Assembly: GCA_013396655.1 (NCBI GenBank)
Contig: WBMV01004156.1
Coordinates: 186,001-250,000, forward strand
Source: Campylorhamphus procurvoides
Taxonomy: Eukaryota; Chordata; Aves; Passeriformes; Dendrocolaptidae
Reading direction: 5' to 3'
Length of the DNA stretch: 64,000 bases
Shown: piece by piece, positions 61,370 through 64,000 of the stretch
How positions within the stretch are numbered: the first letter of the stretch is position 1
Layout: every line of letters begins with the position of its first letter
Program-made: the position numbers and the translations under genes
Notes under the pieces: model-generated
Told to the model about the DNA's origin: nothing
What the model saw: the letters and a program-made list of their open reading frames with translations, nothing else
Database searches by the model: none

Positions 61370-62182
61370 TTACTTTTTCCTCAGCGCCAGCGCTACTCCG
61401 ACCGCTACAGCCAATATTGCCACGGCAGCAGCCACGCCGTACAGCAGTATTGATTTCCCTTCTGGCAACAGCAGGGGCTTCTCCTCTACACTGGGGGATT
61501 TCTCTTCCATTTCTTCCAAAGGGCCCTCTTTGCCCACTTTTTTTCCCCCTGGAAGCAGTATTTTCTCAGGTTCCGGTGCAGCCTTTTCTTCCAATGGGGC
61601 TAACTTTGGGACAGGTTTACTTAATACGGGGATTTCAGGTTCCACAAGCTCTTCAGCTGCTTTTCCCTTTTCCTCCTGTTTCGTGCGCAGGAGTGCGGAG
61701 GGTTGTGCTTTCTCAACAGCAGCAACTTCAGCTGGAGGTTTTAATTCCTGTAGAGAAGCAGAGGTTTCTGGAAACACTGCCTGCATGGTCTCTGCAGCAC
61801 CAGCTGGTACCACTGCTTCCTCAATGCCCTCGGGTATCTCTTCCTTCTCCACGTGCACAATGTCGGAGTTGGAAGAGTTGTTCTCACTCCTCTCTTCAGC
61901 CCCTCCGTTGCTGTCCAGGCTCTTGACTTCTTCAGGATCCATAGCCACTTGCTGCCAGGACTCAGGTCCCAGGGAGACGGGCAGGCTCTCCGTGTGCCAG
62001 CTCTGGCTCGCCGACAGGGAGACGGGCAGGCTCTCTGACTGCCACGACGTGGTCACCGTGGGGGACTCTGGGGGGCTCACCTGTCCTGAGTTGTCACTGG
62101 TCAGGATGTAGATGTCATTACTGTCCTCTGCAATGAGCCCGGGGTACTCTTCCTCTTCGGATTCCAAAGTAAATACTGTCCC
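61370..62182 (-). CDS. BCL2L13: BCL2L13 (Bcl-rambo) last coding exon
   Basis: On the minus strand, acceptor TTTTTTTGTAG (62183-62184 are the AG) opens a 270-codon exon in phase 0, GTVFTLESEEEEYPG..., with TAA at 61370-61372. BCL2L13 is a tail-anchored outer mitochondrial membrane protein, a mitophagy receptor and atypical BCL2-family member. Visible parts are an acidic start, the repeats SWQSESLPVSL and SWHTESLPVSL (exon residues 46-71), the LC3-interacting motif WQQV (residues 76-79, bases 61946-61957), a long disordered Glu/Pro/Ala region and a tail anchor of about 23 residues (ILLYGVAAAVAILAVAVG..., bases 61382-61450) ending RKK. The disordered part appears shorter than the human one as I remember it. 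The BCL2-homology domains are encoded in exons beyond the right edge. Confidence 0.96.
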   Translation of the reverse strand, partial: GTVFTLESEEEEYPGLIAEDSNDIYILTSDNSGQVSPPESPTVTTSWQSESLPVSLSASQSWHTESLPVSLGPESWQQVAMDPEEVKSLDSNGGAEERSENNSSNSDIVHVEKEEIPEGIEEAVVPAGAAETMQAVFPETSASLQELKPPAEVAAVEKAQPSALLRTKQEEKGKAAEELVEPEIPVLSKPVPKLAPLEEKAAPEPEKILLPGGKKVGKEGPLEEMEEKSPSVEEKPLLLPEGKSILLYGVAAAVAILAVAVGVALALRKK

Positions 62183-63078
62183 CTACAAAAAAAGAGGAGG
62201 ATACAACACATGAGCGATGGCTTCAGCATTACCTCCCTGTACAGGAAGGAACAGGACACCTGGAAACTCAGTGAGCTGGAAGAAAGATGAGAGGGCCTTT
62301 GCAGCTGCCTGACCTACATTTCAGGAGAGATTACAGACCCCAGCTGGTCCAGCTGGCATTTCCAGAGAATGGAACCTCTTCTATGAGCTTTGCTGGGAGC
62401 TCCTCCTTTCCCTGATGCTACTGCATCGCTGAGCACATCACCAAAACACACCACATGGGCATTATTAACCAGACAATATACTGAAGTCTAAAACCAAACC
62501 GCAACAAAACAAAGAAACCAAACACAAGTACACGTGCCCAGCTGAGTACAGCTCCCTTCTCCCTTCTGTGCAAGCACTCTCTGTTGCTGTCTGTCTGCAT
62601 CTAATGGTGTTCCTCTTACATAAATTTTATCCAATGCTACCTGAGGCCCACATTTCTACTTTACACCACCAAGCTGGAACCTACAGTAATTCTAGTATTT
62701 TACTACAAACAATTTTAGCTCCTCACTTTTCCAAAACTATCATCGTAACTTTTGCTACACAGCTTAAGCTGAAACAACCAACCAAGCACAAACACCCAGA
62801 GATGCTGACAGGGTTTGCTTGCTTGTATTTAGCTATGAAAAATCTGTAGGCAACCTAAAATAATTTGACAGTGGGCTTCAGTTGAGAAACTGCAAATGTA
62901 AAGTACTGATTGACTCCTGCCTTAAAAAACAGCACTGCTCATCTTAGTCATGCACGGACTGCTGAGTACATAACACTGAAAAAACTGGCTTCAAGGGGAG
63001 AGAGGAAAAATAATGAAGTGAATTATTAGAGGAACTTCAGATGGGTGTGATACCGAGAACATAAATACATGAGAGTCA

Positions 63079-63637
63079 TGGTTTAACCCCATGGAGCTGC
63101 TCACTCACTTCCACTCCCAGTGGAATGGGGAAGAGAATGAGGGGGAAAACATGTGAATTAAGAACAGTTTCATAATTGAAACAAAGCAAAATATAGTAAC
63201 AGTGATGATAACAATAATGATAATAATAATTCATAGTAGTAGTAATGAAAATGAGAGAGAGGAATAAACCCCAAGACAGACAAGTGATGCACAATGCAAT
63301 TGCTCACCACCCACTGACTGATGCCCCAGTAGCTCCCGGCCAACTCCCCCCAGCTTATATATATGGAGTATGATGCTCTATAGTATGGAATATGGAATAT
63401 CCCTTCGGACAGTTCGGGTCAGCTGCCCTGGCCACAGTCCCACAGTCCCTCCCAGCCTCTTGTGCCTCCTTGCTAACAGAGCATGAGAAACTGAAAAGGT
63501 CTTGGTTTGGGATATGCACTACCCAGCCACAGCCAAACATCAGCATGTTATCAACATTACTCTCATGCTAAATCTGAAACACAACTCTGTAGCAGCTCCC
63601 AGGAAGAAAATTAACTCTTCCAGCTGAAACCAGGACA
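63079..63637 (-). mobile_element. Solo LTR of an avian ERVL-type endogenous retrovirus
   Basis: On the minus strand it begins TGTCCTGGTTTCAGCTGG and ends GGGGTTAAACCA, giving the TG...CA ends of an LTR. A TATATATA box lies at about 63355-63363, and the body resembles a widespread neoavian ERVL LTR. No retroviral internal sequence flanks it, so it is a solo LTR. A TAA-rich microsatellite has grown inside at 63199-63247. A clear target-site duplication is not visible. Confidence 0.8.
63199..63247. repeat. TAA/TGA-type microsatellite inside the LTR
   Basis: Imperfect GATAATAATAAT-type trinucleotide repeats followed by AGTAGTAGTAATG. Confidence 0.8.
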
Positions 63638-64000
63638 AAGAGACAGGGACAGAGAGGAAGCCCAAACTTTGCTATGCCATATAACAGAAGTCTGTGAAAC
63701 CATTAACAAAGATCCAGTAACTTTCTTGCTCATCATAAAAACACTTGGACACTCTATCAAGTACTGTGATGCTGGGAGCCCCTTCTGTGCAAATTCCCTG
63801 TACAATTATCAAGCTTTTCTGTACAGTCCATCTTTCCATGAAAAAACAAAATTCCATTCATTCTTTCTTTTGCTCCTTTCCATGTGCAGTAGTTCTAAAG
63901 CACTCTGAGCAGCCGTCCCTCTTTTTTAAACCCTTCCCAACACGTGTGCATTTGGAGGTTGACTCTGCTTTAGTCTCCTACCTAGAGTTTCCCATTCCAA

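Larger units (their letters stand above)
62183..64000 (-). other. BCL2L13: BCL2L13 intron (partial)
   Basis: Intron sequence preceding the last exon on the minus strand. It contains the solo LTR at 63079-63637. No other exon is recognised. Confidence 0.8.

Noticed and set aside
61530..62111. 193-codon plus-strand open frame opposite the BCL2L13 exon
   Set aside because: Shadow of the real minus-strand coding exon.
1..64000. tRNA, rRNA, CRISPR or bacterial-type operons
   Set aside because: None seen. The window is ordinary vertebrate exon-intron DNA.

Overview
This is a vertebrate nuclear genome window, almost certainly from a bird. The coding exons are short, they are split by GT-AG introns, and their products are recognisable vertebrate proteins. 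The introns carry CR1 LINE fragments of the avian type, and an avian ERVL-type solo LTR is present. That LTR family makes a non-galliform (neoavian) bird more likely, but this part is inference. There are no bacterial features. Most of the DNA is intronic or untranslated.

Layout. (1) 1-31,600, + strand: the 3' part of MICAL3. A large exon runs in from the left edge, and short exons then build the C-terminal Rab-binding bMERB coiled coil, followed by a long 3'UTR. Two in-frame 51-nt (17-codon) cassette exons are visible inside this part of the gene. They lie at 6092-6142 and 13699-13749. The first is followed by three TGCATG (RBFOX) motifs within 215 nt, in a block unusually rich in retained CpG. 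(2) 31,600-34,900: intergenic DNA with a CR1 remnant. (3) 34,900-35,385: a G-rich minisatellite, a 31-base assembly gap, GC boxes and the non-coding first exon of BID inside a CpG island. (4) 35,386-about 55,500, + strand: BID, with a 13-kb first intron and coding exons at 48,553, 50,204, 51,666, 53,280 and (inferred) 54,670. The BH3 core and the caspase-8 cleavage site are visible. (5) About 55,700-64,000, - strand: the 3' end of BCL2L13 (Bcl-rambo), with its 3'UTR, the long last coding exon (tail anchor and LC3-interacting motif) and part of the preceding intron, which holds the solo LTR.

The order MICAL3 > BID > < BCL2L13 is the same as on human 22q11.21, so this is conserved synteny. BID and BCL2L13 are both BCL2-family mitochondrial proteins and sit tail to tail. 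MICAL3 is a cytoskeletal/Rab-traffic monooxygenase, and its proximity does not imply a shared pathway. The most interesting signal is the splicing-regulatory block around the first MICAL3 cassette exon.
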